Positions 29,770 to 38,328 of a stretch of 64,000 nucleotides of DNA are shown one piece after another (within the stretch, counting starts at the first letter, position 1; each line of letters starts with the position of its first letter). Under the pieces are notes generated by a model. The model saw only the letters and a list, made by a program, of their open reading frames with translations, did no database searches and was not told the origin of the DNA. This DNA comes from Negativicutes bacterium (lineage in GTDB: Bacteria > Bacillota_C > Negativicutes > Sporomusales_B > JARLHX01): positions 1-64,000 of the forward strand of contig JARLHY010000178.1 in the NCBI GenBank assembly GCA_031292015.1. The letters run 5' to 3'. The translations under genes were made by a program, and so were the position numbers.

Positions 29770-30879
29770 ATGCGTAAGACCATTGCGGTTTGTCTGACAG
29801 CTATCATGATAGTTCTGAGTACGTCTGCCTGCCTAGCCTACTCGGCCAGCACCCGGATCAAGGATGTGGCCAAAGTCCAGGGAGTGCGCGCCAATCAGCT
29901 GGTTGGATACGGGCTGGTGGTAGGGCTCGCCGGTACAGGCGATTCCAACAAGATTATCTATACCATCGACTCGATTGTGAATATGCTCAGAAGCTTTGGC
30001 GTGACGGTTCCTTCCGCGCAGCTGCAGCCGAAGAACGTGGCGGCGGTCATGGTGACCGCTCAGCTTCCGCCGTTCGTGAAGCCTGGTGATACCATCGACA
30101 TCACGGTGTCTTCGATGGGTGATGCCAAGAGCCTGACAGGCGGGACGCTGCTGCAGACTCCGCTTAAAGCCGGCAATGGCGCGGTTTACGCCGTCGGCCA
30201 GGGGCCGATGTCCGTGGGCGGGTTTTCCGCAGGCGGCGGCGGCAGCAGCCAACAGAAGAATTTCCCCACCGCCGGATCGATTCCGGGTGGTGCTATTGTT
30301 GAGAGGGACGTTGCCGTCAAGGTTGACGACAACGGTACTATCTCCCTGGCCCTGAGCCAGCCTGATTTTACCACCGCAACCCGGATTGCCGAGGCTATCG
30401 GCCGGCAGTTCGGCTCGATCGCTTCACCCCGTGACGCAGGGACGGTAGTTGTCAGGGTGCCGGGGGAATATGGGAGCAACCTGGTCAGTTTTATTGCTGC
30501 CATTGAGGAATTGCCGGTCACGCCGGACAGTATTGCCAAGGTGGTCATCAATGAACGGACCGGCACGGTGGTTATGGGCGGCAATGTGACTATTGACACG
30601 GTGGCGGTGGCCCAAGGCGGGCTGACCATCAAGATCCAAAAGTCCACCGAAGCGTCTCAACCTCCGCCGTTTTCCGGCGGATCGACGGCCGTGACCAGTA
30701 ATACAAGCGTCAATGTCCAGGAACAGCCAGCAGGTCTTATCGTGTTGCCAGCTTCCGCCAACGTCAGCGACGTAGTGAACGCGCTTAACGCTGTCGGCGC
30801 AAGTCCGCGGGATGTCATCTCGATCCTGCAGGCGATCAAGGCGTCCGGCGCACTGCACGGCGATCTGCAGCTGATTTAG
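29770..30879 (+). CDS. flgI: Flagellar P-ring protein FlgI
   Basis: A 369-residue periplasmic ring protein. A signal peptide (about 1-22) is followed by RIKDVAKVQGVRANQLVGYGLVVGLAGTGD, and the C-terminal segment ASPRDVISILQAIKASGALHGDLQLI matches the family. ATG 29770 follows AAGGAAAGGG. The P ring needs a peptidoglycan layer under an outer membrane, so the gene supports a diderm cell. Confidence 0.96.
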   Translation: MRKTIAVCLTAIMIVLSTSACLAYSASTRIKDVAKVQGVRANQLVGYGLVVGLAGTGDSNKIIYTIDSIVNMLRSFGVTVPSAQLQPKNVAAVMVTAQLPPFVKPGDTIDITVSSMGDAKSLTGGTLLQTPLKAGNGAVYAVGQGPMSVGGFSAGGGGSSQQKNFPTAGSIPGGAIVERDVAVKVDDNGTISLALSQPDFTTATRIAEAIGRQFGSIASPRDAGTVVVRVPGEYGSNLVSFIAAIEELPVTPDSIAKVVINERTGTVVMGGNVTIDTVAVAQGGLTIKIQKSTEASQPPPFSGGSTAVTSNTSVNVQEQPAGLIVLPASANVSDVVNALNAVGASPRDVISILQAIKASGALHGDLQLI

Positions 30880-30890
30880 GGGTGATAAGG

Positions 30891-31244
30891 ATGCCAGTCA
30901 TAAACAGCCAACTAGCTGCTGTCAGTCCGGTGGCCCCGGAAACCAAGACGGCAAATGCCGGGCAGCAGGCCAAGACCGACGATGCCAAACTGAAAGCCAC
31001 CTGTACCGAATTTGAAGCGGTTTTCATCAATCTCATGCTGAGTCAGATGCGCAAAACCGTGCCGAAGGACGCACTTTTGCCCCAGTCCTCCGGGCAGGAT
31101 ATCATGCAATCGATGCTTGACACCGAAATGACGAAAAACATGTCCCACGCCGGCGGAATCGGGCTGGCGGACATGCTCTACCGCCAACTGAAGCTCACGG
31201 ACAGTTCCACAAATATTACCACTAAAGGCCAGGCACCCCGCTAG
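30891..31244 (+). CDS. flgJ: Rod-binding protein, FlgJ N-terminal type
   Basis: A 117-residue protein holding only the rod-binding half of FlgJ (CTEFEAVFINLMLSQMRKT, SGQDIMQSMLDTEMTKNMSHAGGIGLADMLYRQL). The muramidase half of enterobacterial FlgJ is absent, as in many other phyla, so another enzyme must open the wall for the rod. It is the last gene of the flagellar block. Confidence 0.92.
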   Translation: MPVINSQLAAVSPVAPETKTANAGQQAKTDDAKLKATCTEFEAVFINLMLSQMRKTVPKDALLPQSSGQDIMQSMLDTEMTKNMSHAGGIGLADMLYRQLKLTDSSTNITTKGQAPR

Positions 31245-31257
31245 TGCCTGGTCTTTC
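31229..31257 (+). terminator. Weak terminator after flgJ
   Basis: CCAGGCA (31229-31235) pairs with TGCCTGG (31245-31251), then TCTTTCC. The stem overlaps the end of flgJ, and the T-run is poor. Confidence 0.5.
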
Positions 31258-31288
31258 CTACTATGCCGAAAGAATGGGGAGGTAGCGT

Positions 31289-32719
31289 ATGTCCAGGTAT
31301 TGTCGCCAAGTCAGCGTACTGCTTCTCGTGCTGCTGGTGGCGGTCTTTTGCAGGGCTTGGGCCGGACCGGCCGCAGGCACGCTGCAAAAGGTACGCTTTA
31401 GCCAGACACCGGAAAAGGTACGGATCGTGTTTGATCTGGACAGTGTCCCGGGGTATAACGTTATTCTCGAACAGGAGCCGCTGCGCCTGATTGTGGAGCT
31501 GACGGCAGTCCTTGATAAGGCGGTTCCGGCCCAAACCGCGTTCAATGATCCATTTGTCGGCGGCCTGCAGATCCAGGAGAACGAGCCGGGCAGGATAAAA
31601 TTGATCATTGATCTGAAGCAGGCTGTAATGCATAATGTATTTAGCCTGCAGGGACCGGATCGCCTGGTCATCGACCTGGTAAAAGCGTACGACCAAAAGA
31701 GCGAAGAAGTGATCCGGCCCGGCATAAAGCGGATCAGCTGGCTGCGCAGCCAGGCTTTCGGACCGGTGCAGGCCAATATTCTGTCTATCGACCTGAAGCA
31801 GGGCTTTATCCTGCGGCCGGTGCTGTCCAACGGGGCCATAAACGGGATTGAATCGGTAGCGGCCATGAGCTTTCGGAGCAAGGCGGTGGCGGCGGTTAAC
31901 GGCTCCTATTTCGCCCCCAGCGGCGAGATTATCGGGTTGCTGAAAATCGACGGCCAGATTGTCAGTACGCCTACGCTTCCGCGTTCGGCAGTGGGGATCA
32001 TGCCTGACGGCAGGATGATAATCGACCAGGTAGCTTACCAGGGCAGCGTAACTATGGCTGACGGCAAAGCTATCGACATTGACGGGGTCAACCGCGAGCG
32101 TGGTCCCAACGAACTTATTCTCTATAACGGGGCCTACGGCCCCAGGACAGGAACTAACGGTTATGGCGTTGAATACTTACTGAGGGAAGACGGAACGATT
32201 CTATCGATATCCCAGGGCAATACGGCCCTTGGACCGGGGATGACGGTTCTGTCGGCCCACGGGGAAGCCGCCAAAACCTTGCGGGGCTTGAAAGTCGGCG
32301 ACTTCGTGGTTGTGAATGAGACGCTGGGGCCTGTCTGGGATACAACGCTTCACGCCCTGGGGGCCGGCCCGATGCTTGTCAAGGACGGCAGTATTTATCT
32401 GACCACCAAGACCGAGGAATTCGGCTCCGACGTGGCCGGCGGACGGGCGCCGCGAACAGCGCTGGGACTTACCAAGGAAGGCAATTTGCTGCTGGTGGTC
32501 GTCGACGGCCGTCAGGCAACAAGCGCCGGACTGACGCTTTTGGAACTGGCGATGCTCATGCAGGAACTGGGGGCGGTGGACGCTCTGAATCTGGACGGCG
32601 GCGGGTCAAGCGAAATGGTGATTGCCAACAAGGTAATCAATAAGCCGTCGGACGGCCACGAACGCTTGGTGGGAGACGCTTTGGCGGTCATAGCCGCCCC
32701 GCTTGCCAATGGACAATAA
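31289..32719 (+). CDS. Secreted phosphodiester glycosidase family protein with AMIN-like domain
   Basis: A 476-residue exported protein. A signal peptide (about 1-25) is followed by a beta-rich AMIN-like region (about 30-135, VRFSQTPEKVRIVFDLDSVPGY, GRIKLIIDLKQAV) expected to bind the wall. The C-terminal half is an NAGPA/DUF2233 domain (VAAVNGSYFAPSGEIIGLLK, GGRAPRTALGLTKEGNLLLVVVDGRQ, ALNLDGGGSSEMVI). Such enzymes cleave sugar phosphodiesters, so a role on wall or envelope glycopolymers is likely, but the substrate is unknown. GGGGAGG precedes the ATG. Confidence 0.9.
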   Translation: MSRYCRQVSVLLLVLLVAVFCRAWAGPAAGTLQKVRFSQTPEKVRIVFDLDSVPGYNVILEQEPLRLIVELTAVLDKAVPAQTAFNDPFVGGLQIQENEPGRIKLIIDLKQAVMHNVFSLQGPDRLVIDLVKAYDQKSEEVIRPGIKRISWLRSQAFGPVQANILSIDLKQGFILRPVLSNGAINGIESVAAMSFRSKAVAAVNGSYFAPSGEIIGLLKIDGQIVSTPTLPRSAVGIMPDGRMIIDQVAYQGSVTMADGKAIDIDGVNRERGPNELILYNGAYGPRTGTNGYGVEYLLREDGTILSISQGNTALGPGMTVLSAHGEAAKTLRGLKVGDFVVVNETLGPVWDTTLHALGAGPMLVKDGSIYLTTKTEEFGSDVAGGRAPRTALGLTKEGNLLLVVVDGRQATSAGLTLLELAMLMQELGAVDALNLDGGGSSEMVIANKVINKPSDGHERLVGDALAVIAAPLANGQ

Positions 32720-32730
32720 TGCTGTATAAT
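32703..32730 (+). promoter_or_regulatory. Sigma-A promoter inside the end of the glycosidase gene
   Basis: TTGCCA (32703-32708), a 16-bp spacer and a perfect TATAAT (32725-32730). It should drive the lipoyl-like and S55 protease genes. Confidence 0.75.
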
Positions 32731-32748
32731 AGATGTATCAGAGGTAAC

Positions 32749-32765
32749 GGACTACTCAGTCAGAA
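32749..32765. promoter_or_regulatory. Operator-like site shared with the tolC promoter
   Basis: GGACTACTCAGTCAGAA closely matches the site at 38257-38273, and both lie just after a TATAAT element. Part of it is palindromic (GACT/AGTC). It is a candidate binding site for one regulator controlling both promoters; inference. Confidence 0.4.
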
Positions 32766-32834
32766 ACCTGATGTCCCGACTGAAATGCCAAAGTTTACCC
32801 TGAAACAAGTTGATTACAGATGGAGGTGGCAGCT

Positions 32835-33146
32835 ATGCTCCGACCCAGAAATATTGCCGTGATGGTACTGATACTGCTATTTGTTGCCGTCGCCTGGGCG
32901 ACTGCCAACGGATCTGCGGTCGATCAAAAAAGCGTTCTTTCCGGCCGGGTGCTGGCGGACGGCCTGGCCAAAGCCGGCGACAATGTCCGTGAAGGAGATA
33001 TTGTCGTGGTTGTTGATACCATTACCGGACCGGTGCCGGCAGTAAGGGCGAATACCGACGGTAAAGTGAAGGAAGTATTAGTAAAACCGGGAGACACTGT
33101 CCGGACAGGGGATGTTGTCGCAAGGATCGAACCGGCGCGTAAATAG
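32835..33146 (+). CDS. Small membrane-anchored biotinyl/lipoyl-like domain protein
   Basis: About 103 residues. An N-terminal helix (about 7-23) is followed by a barrel-sandwich fold like that in biotinyl/lipoyl domains and membrane-fusion proteins (GPVPAVRANTDGKVKEVLVKPGDTVRTGDVVARIEPA). The usual modified lysine (AMKM-type) is absent, so it is probably not biotinylated. It may act as a small extracytoplasmic adaptor. GGAGGTGG precedes ATG 32835. The S55 protease gene follows after 15 bases. Confidence 0.75.
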   Translation: MLRPRNIAVMVLILLFVAVAWATANGSAVDQKSVLSGRVLADGLAKAGDNVREGDIVVVVDTITGPVPAVRANTDGKVKEVLVKPGDTVRTGDVVARIEPARK

Positions 33147-33161
33147 GAAAGGAATGATCAA

Positions 33162-35027
33162 ATGTCTTTCGTTGTCAGGTTCTGCCGAGTCGCCATCTTT
33201 GCGGCTCTGCTGGTTCTGCCGGCGGCGCTCGCGGACGCGGCACCAGACATCATGCCCCTGGACCAGATCAAACCTGGCATGCATGGTATTGGCAAGACGG
33301 TGGTAGCGGGAACCAAGATTGAAGATTTCGATGTAGAAGTACTTGGGATCATGAAGAAAAAGGGGCCGTCCGGCGACCTGATTCTTGTGCGCACCTCCGG
33401 CGATCTGATTGATCGCACCGGCGGGATCGCCCAGGGGATGAGCGGCAGCCCGGTGTATATCGACGGCAGATTGGCAGGGGCAATTGCCTATGGATGGTCG
33501 TTCGCTGACCACAAAGTGGGGATGGTAACGCCAATTGCCGACATGCTGAAGCTGTGGGATATTTCCAGCAGCAACACCGCTACTGATGCGGGTGCGAACT
33601 CCGGCGAAGGACTGGTCAGCGAGGCCACCCCGCTTATGGCGGCAGGGTTCAGTCCGGGGGCGCTCAATATGCTCAAAGCCAAGCTTGAACCGCTGAATCT
33701 GATGCCTTATGCCGTGGGGGACGCTCCGGATGACGCGCAGTTCGGACCCCTTGAGCCCGGCAGCGCCGTGGGGGCTCAACTGGTCCGCGGTGACGTCAGC
33801 CTGGGAGCTCTGGGCACTGTTACTTATGTTGAAGGAAACAAAGTGCTGGCTTTCGGCCATCCTTTTCTGAAGAAGGGCTACAGCGGCTACTTTCTGACCA
33901 ACGGCTATGTTTTTACCACGGTTAACGGGATGGAAAACTCGTTTAAAGTGGGTACCACCGGCGCCGCCATCGGAGTAATCAACCAGGACCGGGGCGCCGG
34001 AATCGCCGGGGAGATCGACCGGTTTCCCAACACCATTCCGATGCGAATCTCGGTGAAGGATTCTACTTTGGGTCAGAGCCGCGATGCCGAGGTCCAGGTG
34101 GTTCAAGACGAACAACTGTCGCCGATCCTTGCTGCGGCTTCCGTTCTTTCGGTGATTGAAAAAACGATGGACCGGACAGGGCCGGGCACGGCCCAAGTGG
34201 GCTTCGAGCTCTCAGCCCGGAATATGCCGGGGGATGTCTTCAAACGCGAGAATATGTTCTACAGCCCGGAGAATATCAGCGAGATGGCTGTGTCCGAAAT
34301 CAATGAACTGCTTTCTCTTCTGGCGTCCAACCAGTTTAAGGCGGTGGATGTCCTGGATGTCAAAGTGAATGTCTCTGTCGATGCTGTAAGGCGCACCGCG
34401 ACCATCATGGAGGCCCGCCCGGCCGCTCTGACCGCCAAACCCGGCGATAAGGTGGATATTACCGTAAGCCTGAAGCCGTATCGCGGTGAGACCATAACCC
34501 GCACTGTGCCGTTTACGGTTCCCAAGACGCAGGCCCCCGGGCCGCTTTCCCTGGAAGTCCGCGGCGGCGGCACAGTTCCGCTTATCCAGCTGCTCAAGCA
34601 GCAGATAACGGGCGGTGACATTATGAAGCTTATCGATAAACGAAAAACCCAGACGTTTGATGATATGCTCAAAGAGCTTGGTGAGCGCGATCATAACAAT
34701 GATATTGTTGTCGAGGTTCTGGATACCGATTTGAGCGACGGCTTCGGTGACGCCGGCAAGCTGAAAATGCCGGAGGCGAAGCTGGAACCGGGTCCCACCC
34801 CTAACGTCGATGCAAGCAAGAAGTCAGGGCGCGGGGGCAAGCTGCCCGGCGATGGCAAAAAGCCGGAAGACAGCGGCAAGAGTATAGTGAGTACCGACTT
34901 CATTGTCGACAGTGACACCCAGATCGTGATTGAAGTGACCAAAGCCGATGGCAGTGTTGTCAGCAAAGGGGCGGCGGGCAAGATGGGCCAAAAGGGAGCT
35001 CCGGCAGGCAACCGGCCTTGGCTCTGA
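33162..35027 (+). CDS. SpoIVB-type peptidase S55 domain protein
   Basis: A 621-residue exported protein: signal peptide (about 1-26), then a serine-peptidase domain of the S55 (SpoIVB) family. The nucleophile is in GMSGSP (S96), with D81 in the spacing known from SpoIVB and GHPF at 232-235 as the likely histidine. It lacks the PDZ domain of SpoIVB and instead has a long C-terminal part (about 380-621), rich in Lys and Gly around 545-580. Its position before mlaEFD suggests an envelope signalling or processing role; the substrate is unknown. Confidence 0.88.
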   Translation: MSFVVRFCRVAIFAALLVLPAALADAAPDIMPLDQIKPGMHGIGKTVVAGTKIEDFDVEVLGIMKKKGPSGDLILVRTSGDLIDRTGGIAQGMSGSPVYIDGRLAGAIAYGWSFADHKVGMVTPIADMLKLWDISSSNTATDAGANSGEGLVSEATPLMAAGFSPGALNMLKAKLEPLNLMPYAVGDAPDDAQFGPLEPGSAVGAQLVRGDVSLGALGTVTYVEGNKVLAFGHPFLKKGYSGYFLTNGYVFTTVNGMENSFKVGTTGAAIGVINQDRGAGIAGEIDRFPNTIPMRISVKDSTLGQSRDAEVQVVQDEQLSPILAAASVLSVIEKTMDRTGPGTAQVGFELSARNMPGDVFKRENMFYSPENISEMAVSEINELLSLLASNQFKAVDVLDVKVNVSVDAVRRTATIMEARPAALTAKPGDKVDITVSLKPYRGETITRTVPFTVPKTQAPGPLSLEVRGGGTVPLIQLLKQQITGGDIMKLIDKRKTQTFDDMLKELGERDHNNDIVVEVLDTDLSDGFGDAGKLKMPEAKLEPGPTPNVDASKKSGRGGKLPGDGKKPEDSGKSIVSTDFIVDSDTQIVIEVTKADGSVVSKGAAGKMGQKGAPAGNRPWL

Positions 35028-35043
35028 TCAGAATATAGTCTTG

Positions 35044-35074
35044 AAATCCTCAGGCTTCGGCCTGAGGATTTTTT
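35044..35074 (+). terminator. Terminator after the S55 protease gene
   Basis: AATCCTCAGGC pairs with GCCTGAGGATT around a TTCG tetraloop, followed by a T-run. In the remaining gap to mlaE (35075-35380) I see no gene and no riboswitch I can name. Confidence 0.95.
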
Positions 35075-35380
35075 ATGGACAGAATCGCAGGCCTTTTTAT
35101 GCCGGATCATCGCCAAAATGCCAATATTACTAAAAAATTAACAGATTGCCAACAGATGCAGGCCCTCCGGCCGACGAATTTGGCCCGGGACAGCAGGGAA
35201 AAAAGCCTGAGGCATTGAATAGAAGGTAGAGATGTTGGATTCTTATTGAATGGTTCTCATCGGCGCAGGGACGACAGGAAACGGTTTGCCGCACTGATGG
35301 CGCCCGATACCGGCAAGCCGTCACGAGGGCTAGAACAATCCCGGGCTGGGAAACGGCCTGGTTTTGGTGAGGTTGGTGCA

Positions 35381-36154
35381 ATGATCATCGCATTCTTGGA
35401 AAGGCTGGGCAGCAGGGTTATTGTCCAACTGGAACTGGGGGGGCAAATCGTCCTCCTGGCTGTTGACACCTTGTTTCATCTGCGCCGCGCCCCAAATATG
35501 CGGCATGTTTTGCTGCAGATGGCCCATCTGGGGGTTGACTCGCTGCCTATCGTGCTGCTGACACTGCTCTTTACCGGTATGGTCATGACGGTGCAGTCAG
35601 CCCAGGAGTTCATTAAATACGGTGCCCAGTCTTCGGTTGGCGGGGTTGTGGCGGTTGCCATGGGGCGGGAACTGGCACCGGTTCTGACCGGGGTGGTGGT
35701 TGCCGGCCGGGTTGGGGCGGCGATCACGGCCGAGATCGGCACGATGAAAGTCACCGAGCAAATCGACGCTCTGCGGGTGATGGCCACCAACCCTGTGGCT
35801 TACCTGGTGGTGCCGAGGCTGATCGCCTGCGTGTTCATGATGCCGATACTGGTTACCTTTGGCGACGTCATCGGTACGATCGGCGGCTATTTGGTGGCCA
35901 CTCTGTACGCCGGGATCGGTTCCTTCACCTATTTGCATTCAATCAAAGTTTTCGCGGTGGTCAACGACGTGACCGGCGGACTGGTGAAAAGTATGTTCTT
36001 TGGGGCGATCATCGCCATTATCGGGTGTTATAAGGGACTGACGACTGCTGAGGGTGCCGAGGGCGTGGGTAAAGCCACTACCAGTTCGGTGGTCACGTCG
36101 ATGATTTTTGTTTTTATCAGCAACTACTTTTTGTCGCTGATTCTGTACCGCTAG
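35381..36154 (+). CDS. mlaE: MlaE family ABC transporter permease
   Basis: A 257-residue inner-membrane permease for phospholipid transport. Typical pieces are LPIVLLTLLFTGMVMTVQSAQEF, GRELAPVLTGVVVAGRVGAAITAEIGTMKVTEQIDAL and the C-terminal GKATTSSVVTSMIFVFISNYFLSLILY. ATG 35381 follows GAGGT; the upstream in-frame codons are unlike the family. It forms an operon with mlaF and mlaD, the core of the Mla/MCE system that keeps outer-membrane lipid asymmetry. Confidence 0.95.
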   Translation: MIIAFLERLGSRVIVQLELGGQIVLLAVDTLFHLRRAPNMRHVLLQMAHLGVDSLPIVLLTLLFTGMVMTVQSAQEFIKYGAQSSVGGVVAVAMGRELAPVLTGVVVAGRVGAAITAEIGTMKVTEQIDALRVMATNPVAYLVVPRLIACVFMMPILVTFGDVIGTIGGYLVATLYAGIGSFTYLHSIKVFAVVNDVTGGLVKSMFFGAIIAIIGCYKGLTTAEGAEGVGKATTSSVVTSMIFVFISNYFLSLILYR

Positions 36155-36163
36155 AGGTGGGCA

Positions 36164-36925
36164 ATGATTAAGCTTGAGAATGTCAGTATCGATTTTCGCG
36201 ACAAAAAGGTGCTGGATTCCATAAACCTTGAAGTGTCTCACGGGGAAATTATGGTTATTATCGGACCCAGCGGCTCAGGCAAAAGCACGATTTTGCGGCT
36301 GATGATCGGCCTGCTGAAGCCTACCAGCGGGAAGATATGGATCAACAACCGCGATGTGTCGGGTCTGGCTGAAGATGATCTTAACGTGATCCGCCGGGAT
36401 ATGGGTATGGTCTTCCAGTACTCGGCGCTGTTCGATTCGATGACAGTAGGGGAAAACGTTGCCTTCGGGCTGCGGCAGCATACGACTCTCGGCGAAGAGG
36501 AGATAGCGCAGGTAGTCCGCCGCAAACTGCGGATGGTCGGCCTGACCGGACAGGAGGGCGTCATGCCAAGCCAACTGTCCGGCGGCATGAAAAAACGGGT
36601 GAGTCTGGCCAGAGCGATAGCCCTGAATCCGCAAATCGTTCTCTATGACGAACCTACCGCCGGTCTGGATCCTATTATGTCGACAACCATTGATCGACTG
36701 ATCTGCAGTACCCGCCGTCTTCTCGGGGTGACATCGGTGGTGGTGACTCATCACATGTCCAGTGCCTTCAATATCGCTGACCGTATCGCCATGATCTATC
36801 AAGGACGGATTATCGAAGTGGGAACAGTGTCGGAAATCAAGAAATCAGCCAATCCGGTTGTTCAGCAGTTCATCCACGGCTGGACCAGACCTGAGCAGTT
36901 CACCAAAAGGAGGTCGAAAGCATGA
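36164..36925 (+). CDS. mlaF: MlaF family ABC transporter ATP-binding protein
   Basis: A 253-residue ATPase. Walker A GPSGSGKST, signature LSGGMKKRVSLARA, Walker B IVLYDEPTAGLDP and the switch histidine in VVVTHH are all present. The last codon overlaps the mlaD start (ATGA). It energises MlaE. Confidence 0.96.
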   Translation: MIKLENVSIDFRDKKVLDSINLEVSHGEIMVIIGPSGSGKSTILRLMIGLLKPTSGKIWINNRDVSGLAEDDLNVIRRDMGMVFQYSALFDSMTVGENVAFGLRQHTTLGEEEIAQVVRRKLRMVGLTGQEGVMPSQLSGGMKKRVSLARAIALNPQIVLYDEPTAGLDPIMSTTIDRLICSTRRLLGVTSVVVTHHMSSAFNIADRIAMIYQGRIIEVGTVSEIKKSANPVVQQFIHGWTRPEQFTKRRSKA

Positions 36926-38208
36926 AATTAAGCACCGAGGCCAAGGTCGGCGCCGTAACGCTGGTTGGTATTCTGCTCTTGGCGTATATGATCATTCATC
37001 TTGGCGACTTCAGTTTTGGTGAAAAGGGCTATCCGCTCAAGGCGGTGTTCAGTCAGGTCAGCGGTCTCAAGGAAGGAAATGTTGTCCGCTATGCCGGAGT
37101 GGATGTGGGCCGGGTTACTACAGTGAGAACCACCCCCGAGGGGGTTGAAGTGGTTATGCACATCAATCCGGGGGTCAAAATTCCCGAGGGGTCGAGGTTC
37201 GCCATCGGCACCGACGGACTGCTGGGCGAGAAATTCATCAACATTACTCCGCCCCGAACCCTTTCCAGCTATCTGAAGCCAGGCAGCGAAGTACAGGGGG
37301 AAGATCCTCAGGGACTGGATCAGTTGGTCAGTACCGCCGACAAAACGCTGCTTGACCTGCAAAAGCTTATTCAGTCGCTGAACGACGTTCTGGGCGACGA
37401 CAATGTCAGAGCGGCGATGAAAGCCAGCGCGCTGAACGCCAGGGATATCACCGAAAGACTCAAAGTGTTCAGCGAGAGCCTGGCGAGAATGGCGCAAAAC
37501 AATGAGCAGGACGTCAACATGATGGTGGGTAACCTGCGGATGATGTCCGGCAGTCTGCGCGATGTCACCGACCGGGTCGACAGAATGGTCGCGGCGGTGG
37601 ATAATAACGGCCAGACGGCGCAGGATTTGCGGGAGATGATCCAGAATCTTAAAGTCACCAGCAACCGGGTGGAAAAGATCGCAGCGTCGCTGGAAGGAAT
37701 CGCCACCGATCCCGAGACGGCGAAGAATATAAAGGACACGCTGAGGAACAGCCGCGAGGTCAGCGAGAAAGCGAACAAAATGCTGACAAAGGTCGATTCG
37801 GTGAGCGTGAAAACCGGATTTGAAGTACTTTACAATACCCATGACGGTCAGTACCGGAGCGACGCCGATATCCGGATCAACACTTCGCCCAAGGATTTCG
37901 CGCTGCTAGGGGTGAGCAACATCGGTGGGCGGGACAACAGCAATCTCGCCAATTTCCAGATCGGCAGGGGGGACGGTCAGTTCGCGGGCCGGGCCGGGCT
38001 GATCGAAGGCAAGGCCGGAGTTGGGGCGGACGCCCAGATCGGCAGTCAGATGCGACTTTCCCTTGATGTTTACGATCCCAACGATGTCAGGGTAAAACTC
38101 AGGACCCAGTTCAAGATCGCGCCGGATACCTTTCTGGTCGGCGAGGCTGACGCTATTAACAAGCATCCCGACCAGGGCACCTATGTCGGGATTCGCCGCA
38201 GTTTTTAA
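36922..38208 (+). CDS. mlaD: MlaD/MCE protein with a C-terminal barrel-like region
   Basis: A 428-residue protein. It has an N-terminal membrane helix (about 9-28) and an MCE domain (about 38-117, PLKAVFSQVSGLKEGNVVRYAGVDVGRV). A long predicted helical region (about 130-295) with many Asn/Asp/Lys heptad-like repeats follows, then about 130 residues of alternating beta-strand pattern ending in Phe (GIRRSF), like an outer-membrane barrel. A trans-envelope MlaD with such a barrel is known from Veillonella; here it is inferred from the pattern. Confidence 0.9.
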   Translation: MKLSTEAKVGAVTLVGILLLAYMIIHLGDFSFGEKGYPLKAVFSQVSGLKEGNVVRYAGVDVGRVTTVRTTPEGVEVVMHINPGVKIPEGSRFAIGTDGLLGEKFINITPPRTLSSYLKPGSEVQGEDPQGLDQLVSTADKTLLDLQKLIQSLNDVLGDDNVRAAMKASALNARDITERLKVFSESLARMAQNNEQDVNMMVGNLRMMSGSLRDVTDRVDRMVAAVDNNGQTAQDLREMIQNLKVTSNRVEKIAASLEGIATDPETAKNIKDTLRNSREVSEKANKMLTKVDSVSVKTGFEVLYNTHDGQYRSDADIRINTSPKDFALLGVSNIGGRDNSNLANFQIGRGDGQFAGRAGLIEGKAGVGADAQIGSQMRLSLDVYDPNDVRVKLRTQFKIAPDTFLVGEADAINKHPDQGTYVGIRRSF

Positions 38209-38216
38209 GGATTTTA

Positions 38217-38245
38217 TTGACACCCCCGGCGTTTCGCCCTATAAT
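38217..38245 (+). promoter_or_regulatory. Consensus sigma-A promoter of tolC
   Basis: TTGACA (38217-38222), a 17-bp spacer and TATAAT (38240-38245), a perfect match to the consensus, which usually implies tight control by a repressor. Confidence 0.93.
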
Positions 38246-38256
38246 TAAAACATAAT

Positions 38257-38270
38257 TGACTGGTCAGTCA
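38257..38270. promoter_or_regulatory. Palindromic operator at the tolC promoter
   Basis: TGACTG-GT-CAGTCA is a perfect 6-bp palindrome with a 2-bp centre, 12 bases after the -10. Its form resembles TetR-family operators, and its sequence is shared with 32749-32765. The regulator is not in this window as far as I can see. Confidence 0.6.
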
Positions 38271-38328
38271 GAACGAATTCATCATAGCTGCGACAACCGT
38301 GGCTCAAACTTGTCAGGAGGAATTAGGC

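Noticed and set aside
35150..35380. Possible riboswitch before mlaE
   Set aside because: I looked for c-di-GMP and cobalamin features; GC-rich pieces exist but no conserved core could be matched.
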